A stretch of 64,000 nucleotides of DNA, taken from an uncultured Clostridia bacterium. GTDB lineage: Bacteria; Bacillota; Clostridia; Christensenellales; UBA1242. The notes under the pieces are model-generated. The model made no database searches. It worked only from the letters and a program-made list of their open reading frames with translations, and was not told the DNA's origin. The stretch is from positions 1 to 64,000 of the forward strand of contig CALWFB010000003.1 of assembly GCA_944377485.1 (NCBI GenBank), in the 5' to 3' direction. Each line of letters begins with the position of its first letter. Within the stretch, counting starts at the first letter, position 1. Below are positions 8,181 to 18,017 of the stretch, one piece after another. Made by a program: the position numbers and the translations under genes.

Positions 8181-9263
8181 ATGACAGTTGATGATAGAAA
8201 TATAATATGGTTAGATTTATTTGAATTTTTAACATATCAAAAGAAAATTAAAATATTAAAGATATTTGATAAAGGTAAAGATATCAAGTCAGCTTTTTTA
8301 TCTAATAGATATATTAGAGATGTATTGACAAAAACAGAAATTAGTAAAATGGCTAATTTATTAGATAATCAAATATTAGATAGATATATTCAAAAATTTC
8401 AATCTGATAATATAATAATGATTACAATTAATGATGATAGATATCCAAAATTGTTAAAAGAGATTGATTCTCCTCCATTGTGTTTATATTGTAAGGGCAA
8501 TGTTCAGTTATTAAATACATTGTCTATTGCAGTCGTTGGTACAAGAAGACCAACAGATTATGGCATCGTGACAACAAAACAATTTGTAAAAGAATTGTCA
8601 AAATATGATATTACTATTATCTCAGGACTAGCAGTTGGCATTGATACGATTGCACACAAGACTGCTCTTGAAAATCAGGGTAAGACAATAGCTGTTTTGG
8701 CAGGTGGGCTATATCATATATATCCAGCAGTTAATCAAGCCCTGGCTAGAACAATATCTGAAAACAACCTAATTTTAAGCGAAAATAGTCCTAATATTGC
8801 TCCATTAGGATATTATTTTCCTATTCGTAATAGGATAATTGCTGGTTTATCCAATGCTGTATTAATTCCAGAAGCGGGATTAAATAGTGGTTCAATGCAT
8901 ACAAAAAAATTTGCATCAGATTTTCATAGGGAAATTTTTGCAATTCCAGGTAAGATTAATTCAGAGATGTCGAAAGGTCCTAATGAGATTATCAAGCGTT
9001 TAGATGGAATAATTACTCTTTCGCCAGATGATATATTGGATGCACTACATGTCAATAAAAAGAATAATGATAAAAATTTCGTAATTCAACTTGACATAGA
9101 GCAACAAAGTGTATTAAATTATATCCAGACCGAAAAAAAGACATTCCAAGAAATAGCTGATTATACCAAGATACCTGCGAGTGAATTAAATTCTATTTTA
9201 TTAGAGCTTGAAATGAATGGTTTAGTCACAAAATTAGCCAATAATAGCTATATCAAGTCTTAG
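8181..9263 (+). CDS. dprA: DNA processing protein DprA
   Basis: DprA loads RecA onto incoming single-stranded DNA during transformation. The Rossmann core is visible as VVGTRRPTDYG, SGLAVGIDTIAHK, and AVLAGGLYHIYPA, RNRIIAGLSNAVLIPEAG, GSMHTKKFA. The C-terminal winged helix is about residues 295-358. At 360 aa it is normal. It forms an operon with comM, and both are probably under the LexA box at 6576. Its place before topA is conserved in Firmicutes. Confidence 0.96.
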   Translation: MTVDDRNIIWLDLFEFLTYQKKIKILKIFDKGKDIKSAFLSNRYIRDVLTKTEISKMANLLDNQILDRYIQKFQSDNIIMITINDDRYPKLLKEIDSPPLCLYCKGNVQLLNTLSIAVVGTRRPTDYGIVTTKQFVKELSKYDITIISGLAVGIDTIAHKTALENQGKTIAVLAGGLYHIYPAVNQALARTISENNLILSENSPNIAPLGYYFPIRNRIIAGLSNAVLIPEAGLNSGSMHTKKFASDFHREIFAIPGKINSEMSKGPNEIIKRLDGIITLSPDDILDALHVNKKNNDKNFVIQLDIEQQSVLNYIQTEKKTFQEIADYTKIPASELNSILLELEMNGLVTKLANNSYIKS

Positions 9264-9273
9264 TGGAGGGAAG

Positions 9274-9924
9274 ATGAAGAAAATTGTTGTATTTGATTTT
9301 GACGGTACGTTAACTATAACTGATAAGGGTTCTAATTCATGGGCTAATGTTTGGGAATATCTTAATGCGTTAGATGAAGATGCTTATTTGTATAACAAAT
9401 ATATAAATGGAGAATTTGATTATAGAGGTTGGTTAAATAGATGTATTGATGCTTATAAAAAATATAGATTGAATAAATCAGCGATGTCTTATTTGGCAGG
9501 CAAAATTAAATTGATTGATGATGTTGAACAAGTCTTTAAATTATTTCACGACAAAAATATAAAAATTTATATTATGTCGCAAGGAGTAAAAAATCTTATT
9601 GATATTGTTTTGAAAAATGTATTAAAATACATTACAGATATTGAAGGTGTAGAATTGTTATTTGATGAAAATAATATAGTGTGTTCTGCTAGTTATAGAA
9701 TTGAAGATAAACAACATTATATTGAAAATATCATGAAACAAGAAAATTGTAATCCCAAAGATATTTTATTTATCGGTAATGGAAAAAATGATGAAACTGT
9801 TTATAAGACAGGTGTAGAAACTTTATGCTTAAATGCGGACGATGCAGATTATACCAATAAAACATTTTGGAACAATGCGATTGAAACAAATACATTGTCC
9901 GACATATTGAAATATGTATTATAA
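9274..9924 (+). CDS. HAD-superfamily phosphatase, phosphoserine phosphatase-like
   Basis: HAD motifs are in order: VFDFDGTLT (motif I, nucleophile Asp in residues 6-14), MSQG (motif II), a Lys-rich stretch, and IGNGKNDE (motif IV). The small alpha-helical cap suggests a subfamily IB enzyme such as a PSPase-like or pyrimidine/phospho-sugar phosphatase; the substrate cannot be read from sequence. GTGGAGGGAAG precedes the start. It follows dprA by 10 nt, so it is likely co-transcribed. Confidence 0.8.
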   Translation: MKKIVVFDFDGTLTITDKGSNSWANVWEYLNALDEDAYLYNKYINGEFDYRGWLNRCIDAYKKYRLNKSAMSYLAGKIKLIDDVEQVFKLFHDKNIKIYIMSQGVKNLIDIVLKNVLKYITDIEGVELLFDENNIVCSASYRIEDKQHYIENIMKQENCNPKDILFIGNGKNDETVYKTGVETLCLNADDADYTNKTFWNNAIETNTLSDILKYVL

Positions 9925-10008
9925 ATTATGTAATCATTTTATATTAAAAAATTGTATAATAGTTATACAAAAATTAAATGACAAATAAATTAAAAAATAA
10001 GGAGCTAT

Positions 10009-12087
10009 ATGAAAATTGTCTTTATAGAAGGACCAGGTAAGCGTGATACAATTAAAAAGTATCTCGGCGCAGAATATTTAGTATATCCCACAAAGGGACA
10101 CATTAGAGATTTGCCAGCCAAGAGTTTTGCAATTGATATAGACCACGGATATGAACCAACTTATGAAATCATACCAGAAAAAAAAGCATTAGTTGAAGAT
10201 TTGAAAAAACGAGCGCAAAATGCAGAAGCAATATATTTAGCTACCGACCCAGATAGAGAGGGGGAAGCAATTGCTTGGCATTTGGCGACTATTTTAAATC
10301 TAGATAAAGATGCATTGGTTAGAACAGCATTTAATGAAATTAGTAAAAAGGCAATTCAAGAGAGTATATCAAATCCAAAACCAATAAATTACGATTTGGT
10401 TAACGCACAACAAGGTAGACGAGTTTTAGATAGAATAATGGGATATAAATTAAGTCCATTATTGTCACAAAAAATTCATGGCAAATTAAGTGCTGGGCGT
10501 GTCCAATCTGTCACACTAAAACTAGTTGTGGACAGAGAAAAGGCAATCAAATCTTTTGTTCCAGTAGAATATTGGAATGTGGTAGCGGAACTGAGAAAAA
10601 ATGAGCAAAAATTCAAGGCAGATTTAATTCAATTTCAGGATAAAAAATTAGAAATCCCAAACAAAGAAGCAGTAGATAAAATTCTTACTAATATCGAAAA
10701 TGCTGAATACAAAGTATCATCAGTAAAAAGACAGGTGACATATTCAAAACCGCCAGCTCCATATATAACAAGTAGTTTACAACAAGACGCATTGTCAAAA
10801 TTGAAAATGACTTTAAATGCATATACAAAATGCGTTCAATCTTTGTATGAAGGTATTATGATACAGGGAGAAGGAAAGACCGCATTAGTCACTTATATAA
10901 GAACGGACTCTACACGAGTTAGTCTAGATGCTCAATTTATGGCGAAAGATTATATATTAAATAATTATGGAGAGAAGTATGCTCCGAAGAAATTTAATGA
11001 ATATTCATCAAAAGAAAATGCCCAAGATGCACACGAAGCCATTAGACCAATAAATTTAAAATACACTCCTGAATATTTAAAAGGTAAAATAGATGAACAA
11101 TATTTAAAACTCTATACAATGATTTTCAAGAGATTTATTGCTAGTCAAATGACGTTTGCTCAATATGATAGTTTAACTGTCGATATCCTTGCAAACGAGT
11201 ATAAATTTAGAGCAAGTGGGAAGGCTTTAATATTTGATGGTTATACAAAAGTTTTGAAAATTCAAGATGAAGAAAAAAATGGAATTAATATTCCAGATTT
11301 AGAAGAGAATGAAATTGTAATCAAAGATAAAATTGTGACAGAACAAAAATTCACTCGTCCACCAAATAGATTTACAGAATCCACACTAATTAAAGAGATG
11401 GAAGTTCAGGGCATAGGTAGACCAGCAACATATGCATCTACTATTATGACTTTATTTAATAGAAATTATATAAAGACTGAGAAAAAAGCACTTGTACCGA
11501 CTGAGTTAGGTATCCAAGTGACCGAATATTTAGAAGAATATTTTAAAAATGAAATGGATATAAAATTTACTGCCGATATGGAAAAACAACTAGATGATGT
11601 TGAATTGGGTAAAGTGAAATGGCAAAATATTGTTGATAATTTTTATAAAGATTTTAGTAAACAATTAGATTATGCTAGTCAACAAGCAGGAATTACTCTA
11701 CAAAAATCCGAACCAATTCCTAGTGATATTAAGTGTGATAAGTGCGGTGCAATGATGGTTTATAGAGATGGAAAATTTGGTAAATTTTTAGCATGTTCAA
11801 ATTTCCCTCAATGCAAAAACACAAAAAATATCAATCAAGTAAAATTTGATATTAAAGAGACGGGTATATGTCCAAAATGTGGCGGAACAGTTGAAGCAAA
11901 ATATAGTAAGCGAGGCAAATTATTCTTTGGTTGTTCTAATTATCCAAAGTGTGATTATGCATCTTGGGATTTACCAATTAACGAAAAATGTCCAAAATGT
12001 AATAGCGGATTGTTTAAAAAGTTTAATAAGAATGGTACAACAACAATTTTATGCAACAATAAAGGATGTACTTATGTTAAAGATTAA
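10009..12087 (+). CDS. topA: DNA topoisomerase I
   Basis: This type IA topoisomerase relaxes negative supercoils. The TOPRIM domain includes IEGPGK and DPDREGEAIAWHL; the active-site tyrosine is in VTYIRTDSTR (about residue 296). Three C-terminal zinc ribbons are visible (CDKCGAMM...CSNFPQC, CPKCGG...CSNYPKC, CPKCNSG...CNNKGC). Length 692 aa. A TATAAT at 9955-9960 is a likely -10 box, and AAGGAGCTAT precedes the start. It overlaps trmFO by 14 nt. Confidence 0.97.
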   Translation: MKIVFIEGPGKRDTIKKYLGAEYLVYPTKGHIRDLPAKSFAIDIDHGYEPTYEIIPEKKALVEDLKKRAQNAEAIYLATDPDREGEAIAWHLATILNLDKDALVRTAFNEISKKAIQESISNPKPINYDLVNAQQGRRVLDRIMGYKLSPLLSQKIHGKLSAGRVQSVTLKLVVDREKAIKSFVPVEYWNVVAELRKNEQKFKADLIQFQDKKLEIPNKEAVDKILTNIENAEYKVSSVKRQVTYSKPPAPYITSSLQQDALSKLKMTLNAYTKCVQSLYEGIMIQGEGKTALVTYIRTDSTRVSLDAQFMAKDYILNNYGEKYAPKKFNEYSSKENAQDAHEAIRPINLKYTPEYLKGKIDEQYLKLYTMIFKRFIASQMTFAQYDSLTVDILANEYKFRASGKALIFDGYTKVLKIQDEEKNGINIPDLEENEIVIKDKIVTEQKFTRPPNRFTESTLIKEMEVQGIGRPATYASTIMTLFNRNYIKTEKKALVPTELGIQVTEYLEEYFKNEMDIKFTADMEKQLDDVELGKVKWQNIVDNFYKDFSKQLDYASQQAGITLQKSEPIPSDIKCDKCGAMMVYRDGKFGKFLACSNFPQCKNTKNINQVKFDIKETGICPKCGGTVEAKYSKRGKLFFGCSNYPKCDYASWDLPINEKCPKCNSGLFKKFNKNGTTTILCNNKGCTYVKD

Positions 12088-13384
12088 TGTCATAGGTGCA
12101 GGATTGGCGGGTTCTGAGGCAGCGTTATATTTGGCTAAAATGGGATATAAAGTCAATCTATATGAGATGAAAGATAAGAAAATGTCGCCTGCTCATCATT
12201 CAAAAAATTTCGCAGAAATAGTTTGTAGCAACTCACTTAAAAGTGATGATGAAAATACTGCATCTGGTGTATTAAAAAGAGAACTTACACTATTAGGCAG
12301 TACATTAATTGATGTTGCTTATCAAAACAGAGTGCCAGCGGGTCAAGCTTTGGCAGTAGACAGAGATGCGTTTTCAAGTGAGATTACACGACTTATAAAA
12401 GAAAATGAGAATATTAAAATTTATTCAGAAGAGGTATCAGGGTTTGAAAAAAATGCAATAACAATTCTTGCTACTGGGCCATTGACCTCGGACAAGATGA
12501 TTGAAGCTATAAAATCAAAGATTGGACAAGACTTTTTGTATTTTTATGATGCAGCTTCTCCTATAATAACTGCCGATTCTATTAATATGGATAATGCATT
12601 TTATGGTGCTAGATATGGAAAAGGCGAAGAGGATTATATTAATTGCCCAATGGACAAGGACGAATATCTTAAATTTTATAATGAACTTATAAACGCAAAT
12701 ACGGTTGTATTACACGAGTTTGAGAAAAAAAACTTATTTGAAAGTTGTATGCCGATAGAAATTTTGGCTAAACGTGGTGTTGATGCAATACGCTTCGGTC
12801 CATTAAAGCCAGTTGGCTTAACAAATCCGCATAAAAAAGACAAACCATATGCCGTTGTTCAGTTGAGAAAAGAAAACAAATATGGTACAATATATAATAT
12901 AGTCGGATTTCAAACTAACCTGACATTTCCTGAACAAAAGCGTGTATTCAGACTAATACCTGCACTTAAAGATGCCGAGTTTATGCGCTATGGTGTGATG
13001 CATACTAATAATTATATTAATTTCCCAAATTGTCTTGATAAGTATTCTAGACTGAAAGTTGATAATAATATATTTGTAGCAGGACAACTAAGTGGAGTTG
13101 AAGGTTATGTTGAAAGTATCGCTAGTGGGCTGTACTGCGCTATAAATGCAATTCGTATGATTGAAGGCAAAAAATTAATTTCATTTAGTGCAAATACAAT
13201 CATTGGTGGACTATATAATTATTTAGTTAATGCTAAGGCTGATAATTTCCAGCCAATAAATGCGAATTTTGGAATTCTTAATCCCATTGATATTAAAGAC
13301 AAGAAAGAACGATATAAGGCATTTAGAGTACGTGCATTAAATGAAATAAAATATAAATCAGATTTATTGAAAGATGAGGAGTAA
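12074..13384 (+). CDS. trmFO: Methylenetetrahydrofolate-tRNA-(uracil-5-)-methyltransferase TrmFO
   Basis: TrmFO makes m5U54 in tRNA using methylene-THF and FAD. The N-terminal FAD-binding loop is INVIGAGLAGSEAALYLA, followed by YEMKxxKxSPAHHS and FAEIVCSNSLK, the family signatures. I start it at 12074, where AAAGGATGTACTT precedes the ATG; the open frame runs much further upstream inside topA but only as read-through. Length 436 aa, as expected. It overlaps topA by 14 nt and is followed by hslV after 2 nt. Confidence 0.96.
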   Translation: MLKINVIGAGLAGSEAALYLAKMGYKVNLYEMKDKKMSPAHHSKNFAEIVCSNSLKSDDENTASGVLKRELTLLGSTLIDVAYQNRVPAGQALAVDRDAFSSEITRLIKENENIKIYSEEVSGFEKNAITILATGPLTSDKMIEAIKSKIGQDFLYFYDAASPIITADSINMDNAFYGARYGKGEEDYINCPMDKDEYLKFYNELINANTVVLHEFEKKNLFESCMPIEILAKRGVDAIRFGPLKPVGLTNPHKKDKPYAVVQLRKENKYGTIYNIVGFQTNLTFPEQKRVFRLIPALKDAEFMRYGVMHTNNYINFPNCLDKYSRLKVDNNIFVAGQLSGVEGYVESIASGLYCAINAIRMIEGKKLISFSANTIIGGLYNYLVNAKADNFQPINANFGILNPIDIKDKKERYKAFRVRALNEIKYKSDLLKDEE

Positions 13385-13386
13385 AA

Positions 13387-13920
13387 ATGGAACAATTTAG
13401 AGGAACAACTATTGTAGCAGTAAAAAAAGATGGGAAAACCGTTGTCGCCGGCGATGGCCAAGTGACAATGGGACAATCTGTAATTTTAAAAGGTAGTGCA
13501 CATAAAGTTCGTAGACTTTTTGATGGTAAGGTCGTTGTTGGTTTTGCTGGTGGGACAGCAGATGCTTTTGCCATGTGTGAAGAATTTGAAAAAATGTTAA
13601 ATAAATATAGCGGTAGCTTAATGAGAAGTGCAGTAGAATATGCAAAGAATATCAGGAATGGTGCACGCTCAAATGCAGAAGCGATGATGATAGTTGCGGA
13701 CAAGGATACATTATTTATTTTAACAAGTGTCGGTGATGTTATTGAACCAGACGATGGTATATGTGCTATTGGTAGTGGTGGAAATTACGCATTGGCAGCA
13801 GCAAAAGCATTATTGAAAAATACAAAGTTAGATGCAAAATCAATCGCTACTAAAGCTATGGAAATAGCATCAGATATTTGCGTATTTACAAATTCAAATT
13901 ATGTTATAGAAGAGGTGTAA
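13387..13920 (+). CDS. hslV: ATP-dependent protease subunit HslV (ClpQ)
   Basis: HslV is the proteolytic core of the HslUV protease. The start is MEQFRGTTIVAVKKDG: processing before the first Thr of TTIVAV would expose the N-terminal threonine nucleophile. VAGDGQVTMGQ and GFAGGTADAF are family motifs. Length 177 aa. It sits directly after trmFO. In Bacillus and many relatives xerC lies between them; here it is absent. Confidence 0.97.
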   Translation: MEQFRGTTIVAVKKDGKTVVAGDGQVTMGQSVILKGSAHKVRRLFDGKVVVGFAGGTADAFAMCEEFEKMLNKYSGSLMRSAVEYAKNIRNGARSNAEAMMIVADKDTLFILTSVGDVIEPDDGICAIGSGGNYALAAAKALLKNTKLDAKSIATKAMEIASDICVFTNSNYVIEEV

Positions 13921-13921
13921 T

Positions 13922-15229
13922 ATGATGACATGTAAAGAGATAGTAAAAAATTTGGACACTTACATTATTGGACAAGCAAAAGCCAAACGTGCAGTTGCAA
14001 TTGCTTTGAGAAACAGATATCGAAGAAGCAAACTTCCTAAAGAATTGAAAGAAGAGATTACACCTAAAAATATCATTTTGAAAGGACCAACTGGTGTTGG
14101 TAAAACTGAAATTGCACGTAGACTAGCAAAACTAGTCAATGCTCCATTTGTGAAAGTTGAAGCAACTAAATACACCGAAGTTGGTTATGTTGGAAGAGAT
14201 GTTGAAAGCATGGTCAGAGATTTGGTTGAAGCAGCAGTTAGAATTGTTAAAGATGAACAAACTGCTAAAATCAAAGATAAGGCTAGTATAATAGTAGATA
14301 AGAAAATTACAGATATCTTATATCCTTTGAAAAAAGCTAATAAAGCTGACGATGTAGATACAGAAAAATTTAGAGAAAAATTTTATGAAGATTATAATAA
14401 AGGTCTGTTTGATAAAGATGTCATTGATATAGACGTAAAAGAACAACCTAAACAGATAAATCTTTTAGATGGTGGCGGTGGAGAAATTAATATTGGTCAA
14501 ATTATGGGTGGCATGTTTAAAGGTCCACGTAAGATGAAAAAAATGACTGTTGAGAGAGCAAAAGAAATTTTACTCGAAGAAGAATGCGAAAAATTAATTG
14601 ACCCAGATTCGTTAAATAAAGAAGCAATTTTTAGAGCAGAACAAGAAGGTATTATCTTTATTGATGAAATTGATAAGATAGCTGCGAAGAAAAATAATGG
14701 TCAAGATGTGTCACGTGAAGGCGTACAACGTGATATTTTGCCTATTGTTGAAGGAAGTGTTGTAAATACTAAATATGGGGTAGTTCATACAGATTATATA
14801 CTATTTATTGCAGCAGGAGCTTTCCATATTTCAAGTGTAAGTGATTTAATTCCTGAATTGCAAGGTCGTTTTCCAATACAGGTTGAATTAGACAGTTTAG
14901 ACAAGGAAGATTTCAAGAAAATTTTAACTATACCACAAAATGCTATTACTACTCAATATCAAGAATTATTAAAAGTAGATAATGTTGAATTAGAATTCAC
15001 AGAAGACGCTATCGATGCAATTGCGGAATTGGCAAAAGATGAGAATGAAACCAATGAAAATATAGGTGCTAGAAGATTACAAACAATAATGGAATTATTA
15101 TTAGAAGACATTTCATTTAATGCCAGTGAAGAAAATCCAATGGTTAAAGTAAAAATTGATAAGCCTTTTGTGCTAAATAGTATGAAAGAATTAATTCACA
15201 CACATGATTTCAAAAAATATGTTTTATAA
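13922..15229 (+). CDS. hslU: ATP-dependent unfoldase HslU (ClpY)
   Basis: HslU is the AAA+ partner of HslV. LDTYIIGQAKAKRAVAIALR is the typical N-terminus, Walker A is GPTGVGKT, Walker B is IIFIDEIDKI, with an inserted I-domain between. GAGGTGTAAT precedes two adjacent Met codons; either could be used. Length 435 aa. Its last codons overlap the following tcdA-like gene. Confidence 0.97.
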   Translation: MMTCKEIVKNLDTYIIGQAKAKRAVAIALRNRYRRSKLPKELKEEITPKNIILKGPTGVGKTEIARRLAKLVNAPFVKVEATKYTEVGYVGRDVESMVRDLVEAAVRIVKDEQTAKIKDKASIIVDKKITDILYPLKKANKADDVDTEKFREKFYEDYNKGLFDKDVIDIDVKEQPKQINLLDGGGGEINIGQIMGGMFKGPRKMKKMTVERAKEILLEEECEKLIDPDSLNKEAIFRAEQEGIIFIDEIDKIAAKKNNGQDVSREGVQRDILPIVEGSVVNTKYGVVHTDYILFIAAGAFHISSVSDLIPELQGRFPIQVELDSLDKEDFKKILTIPQNAITTQYQELLKVDNVELEFTEDAIDAIAELAKDENETNENIGARRLQTIMELLLEDISFNASEENPMVKVKIDKPFVLNSMKELIHTHDFKKYVL

Positions 15230-15929
15230 AGATATAAACAAAAATGATTATAATTATCTTGATAGGTTTGTTCAGGTGCTAAATGATGAGCAAATGAACA
15301 AACTTTTTTCTGCTAAAATAATTATTTTTGGAGTGGGAGGAGTAGGCAGTGCCTTGGCTCAATTTTTAGTTCGTTCAGGAATTCAAAATTTAGATATAGT
15401 AGACTTTGACAGAATAGATATCACTAATCTAAATCGACAGTTATTATCATTTCAGTCAAACGTTGGAAAAATGAAAGTTGAGGTTATGAAAAAACAATTA
15501 CTAGATATCAATCCAAAGTTAAATATAAATATTTTTCCAATTAAATTAAGTCAAGATAACATCAATATTTTTAATTTTGATGATTATGATATAGTTTTAG
15601 ATTGTATTGATGATATTAATGCTAAAAAGCTTTTGATAAAAACAGTTTGTTTAAAGAAAAAATATATTTTATCCGCAATGGGTGCAGGTAAAAGATATAT
15701 AGATTCACCACAATTTGAAGTGGTCGATATAACTAAAACATCATATGACCCAATTGCAAAAATAATTAGAAAATTTTGTGTGCAAGAAGGTATAAATAAA
15801 CTTGATGTTTGTTATACTAAACAAAAGCCATGTGATTTTGATTGCCAAAACATTTTAAGTGTGGTATACTATCCAGTAAATATGGCAACTGTGATTTGTG
15901 CTAAAATAATTAACATACTGATTGAATAA
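15219..15929 (+). CDS. tcdA: tRNA threonylcarbamoyladenosine dehydratase-like protein (TcdA/ThiF family)
   Basis: TcdA cyclises t6A37 of tRNA to ct6A using ATP. The E1-like nucleotide site is IIIFGVGGVGSALAQFLVRSG, followed by DFDRIDITNLNRQ and LDCIDDINAKKLLI. The segment DITKTSYDPIAKIIRK resembles TcdA (DLAKTxxDPLAxKLR) more than MoeB/ThiF. Two starts are possible (15204 or 15219); neither has a Shine-Dalgarno sequence, and translation may be coupled to hslU, which it overlaps by 11 nt. Length 236 aa from 15219. Confidence 0.82.
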   Translation: MFYKDINKNDYNYLDRFVQVLNDEQMNKLFSAKIIIFGVGGVGSALAQFLVRSGIQNLDIVDFDRIDITNLNRQLLSFQSNVGKMKVEVMKKQLLDINPKLNINIFPIKLSQDNINIFNFDDYDIVLDCIDDINAKKLLIKTVCLKKKYILSAMGAGKRYIDSPQFEVVDITKTSYDPIAKIIRKFCVQEGINKLDVCYTKQKPCDFDCQNILSVVYYPVNMATVICAKIINILIE

Positions 15930-16028
15930 TAGATATATATATATATTTCAATATAAAAATAGAATGTATTCAATGCGTATGTGTTTAATCTTATTTTATA
16001 ATAATTTTATAATAAGGAGTATTAAAAT

Positions 16029-16355
16029 ATGGAAAGCATTAATGAAAATAATTTTGATGATATTATCAATGGTGAAGACATGACTTTAATTGATTTCTCT
16101 GCAACTTGGTGTATGCCATGTAGAATGCTAAAACCTATATTGGAAAGAGTGGAAGACAAATTTGATGATGTCTACTTTTATAATTTAGATATTGATGAAA
16201 GCGAAGAAATTGCAAAACGTTATAGAGTTTTTAGTGTACCAACATTAGTTTGTTTTAGAGCAGGGAAAAAATTAGATAGTATGGTTGGATTAAATTCATA
16301 TGATGATGTTGTTGGGTTTGTTAAAAGATGTAAGGAAATGAAAATTGAGGAATAG
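16029..16355 (+). CDS. trxA: Thioredoxin
   Basis: A thiol-disulfide reductase of 108 aa. The active site is ATWCMPCRM, so the CxxC pair is kept but the usual Gly is Met (CMPC rather than CGPC), which would shift the redox potential. The cis-Pro loop is VFSVPTLV. ATAAGGAGTATTAAAAT precedes the start. It is monocistronic and ends at a clear terminator. Confidence 0.95.
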   Translation: MESINENNFDDIINGEDMTLIDFSATWCMPCRMLKPILERVEDKFDDVYFYNLDIDESEEIAKRYRVFSVPTLVCFRAGKKLDSMVGLNSYDDVVGFVKRCKEMKIEE

Positions 16356-16378
16356 TGCATTAGCACTTCCTTTTTTTA
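16348..16378 (+). terminator. Terminator after trxA
   Basis: AGGAA-AGTGC pairs with GCACTTCCT around ATTA, with one bulge, followed by seven T. Confidence 0.8.
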
Positions 16379-16416
16379 TGAAATCGTATTTTTTTAATAT
16401 TTAAAACCCTTTGCTA

Positions 16417-16445
16417 TTGACAAATTTTGCATATTGTGTTAAATT
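16417..16445 (+). promoter_or_regulatory. Promoter of the cysteine desulfurase/NifU-like pair
   Basis: TTGACA (16417-16422), 17 bp, TAAATT (16440-16445), 17 nt ahead of the start codon. Confidence 0.65.
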
Positions 16446-16462
16446 TTTAATGGAGATTAGTT

Positions 16463-17656
16463 ATGGAAAAAATTTATTTAGACAACGCAGCTACAACTCC
16501 ACTAGGAGCAGAAGCTTTGAATGCTATGATGCCGGCATTAAACGAAGTATATGGAAATACTTCTTCTATACATTCTTTCGGTAGAATGGCTGCTGATTTG
16601 GTGGACCAAAGCAGAGATAAGATAGCTGAATCTATTAATGCTAAATCAAACGAAATTTATTTCACTGCTAGCGGAAGTGAAGCAAATTCTTGGGCAATTA
16701 TTGGTCTTGCAACCGCTAATAGATTACACGGCAATCATATTATAACTAGTAAAATTGAACATCAATCGACTTTGAATGCCTGCAAATATCTTGAACAAAA
16801 CGGTTATGAAGTGACATATTTGAATGTCGATAAAAATGGATTTGTTCGATTTACAGAATTATTGGCAGCAATCAAATCTAATACAATTTTGGTCTCAATA
16901 ATGGCGGCAAACAATGAACTTGGTACTATTCAAAACTTAAAGGCAATTGCTCAAACAGTTCACGAAAAGGGCGCAATTTTTCATACTGATGCTGTTCAGT
17001 TATACGGAAACATGGACATTGATGTACAAGATATTGGAATTGATGCAATGACTATTTCTGCTCACAAAATTTATGGGCCAAAAGGTGTTGGTTGTCTATA
17101 CTTGTCAAATAAGTTTAGAATTGACAATTTAATATATGGTGGCAATCAAGAACGTGGTAAACGTGGTGGTACAACAAATACTGCTGGTATATTAGGTTTT
17201 GCTAAGGCGAGCGAAATTGCTATACGTGATATGCGTGCAAATAATCATAAAATTAGATTATTAAGTGAATATTTTATTACTCAATTAGTTAATTCAGTTG
17301 AAAATATAGTTATCAATGCCAATGTTAGGCAAAAACTTCCTCAAATTATTTCTGTCACATTTGTTGGAGTTGATGGTGAAAGTTTACTCACTAAATTAGA
17401 TATGGCAGGTATCGCTGTATCAACTGGCAGTGCGTGCACTAGCAATAGTTTAACAGTTTCTCATGTTATGACTGCTATTGGATTATCTAACGATGATGCT
17501 CGTAGTACGATTAGATTCAGTTTAGGGAAAAATAATTCTTATGAAGAATTAGATGTGGTTGTCGCTAATGTTAAACGTTGCGTTGAAGAACTCCGTGCTT
17601 ATTCGTCAACATATGGTATGAAGACGAGAAAGAGAAAGGGGGACAAAAATGTATAG
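16463..17656 (+). CDS. Cysteine desulfurase (NifS/IscS family)
   Basis: This PLP enzyme takes sulfur from cysteine for Fe-S clusters. MEKIYLDNAATTPLGAEALNAM is the family N-terminus, the PLP lysine is in SAHKIYGPKGVG, and STGSACTS carries the catalytic loop cysteine. ATGGAGATTAGTT precedes the start. Length 397 aa including a basic tail. It overlaps the NifU-like gene by 8 nt, the normal arrangement of a sulfur donor next to its scaffold. Confidence 0.93.
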   Translation: MEKIYLDNAATTPLGAEALNAMMPALNEVYGNTSSIHSFGRMAADLVDQSRDKIAESINAKSNEIYFTASGSEANSWAIIGLATANRLHGNHIITSKIEHQSTLNACKYLEQNGYEVTYLNVDKNGFVRFTELLAAIKSNTILVSIMAANNELGTIQNLKAIAQTVHEKGAIFHTDAVQLYGNMDIDVQDIGIDAMTISAHKIYGPKGVGCLYLSNKFRIDNLIYGGNQERGKRGGTTNTAGILGFAKASEIAIRDMRANNHKIRLLSEYFITQLVNSVENIVINANVRQKLPQIISVTFVGVDGESLLTKLDMAGIAVSTGSACTSNSLTVSHVMTAIGLSNDDARSTIRFSLGKNNSYEELDVVVANVKRCVEELRAYSSTYGMKTRKRKGDKNV

Positions 17657-18017
17657 TAATGTTGTATTAAATTTATTTAACAATCCAAAAAATGCTGGAA
17701 GAATTTCAAAACCAGATGGAATTGCCGACCTATTTAATTCTGATAAAACAGCACATATCGAATTCTCACTTAGAATAGATGCTGGCATGATTATTGAATG
17801 TAAATTTAGAGCACAAGCTAATCCTTATATCGTAGCGATTTGTTCTACAATGACTGAAATGGTACAAAATAAAATGGTTGAGATGTTGTTCCTTGACCCT
17901 TATACTATTATGTCAACCTTAGGAGATGAACAGCCAATTGATATTAATTTTTGTATTGATTGTATGAAGTTAGCTGTTCAAGATTATAAAGAAAAACTGG
18001 AAAAGAAAAATAAATAA
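17649..18017 (+). CDS. NifU/IscU-like protein with apparently incomplete ligand cysteines
   Basis: The fold and context are NifU-like: FNNPKNAGRISKPDGIAD at the start, KFRAQANPYIVAICSTMTEMV in the middle, and FCIDCMKLAVQDY near the end. Compared by eye with IscU/NifU, the first ligand cysteine (ACGDVM in the family) appears replaced, and the GCGSA cysteine reads QANPY; only the last site (CID or DCM) keeps Cys, plus one displaced Cys at ICST. It may act as a carrier or partner rather than a normal Fe-S scaffold. Length 122 aa. Confidence 0.75.
   Translation: MYSNVVLNLFNNPKNAGRISKPDGIADLFNSDKTAHIEFSLRIDAGMIIECKFRAQANPYIVAICSTMTEMVQNKMVEMLFLDPYTIMSTLGDEQPIDINFCIDCMKLAVQDYKEKLEKKNK

Noticed and set aside
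11846-12073. Long N-terminal extension of the trmFO frame
   Set aside because: It lies wholly within topA, and the family start with its own ribosome binding site is at 12074.
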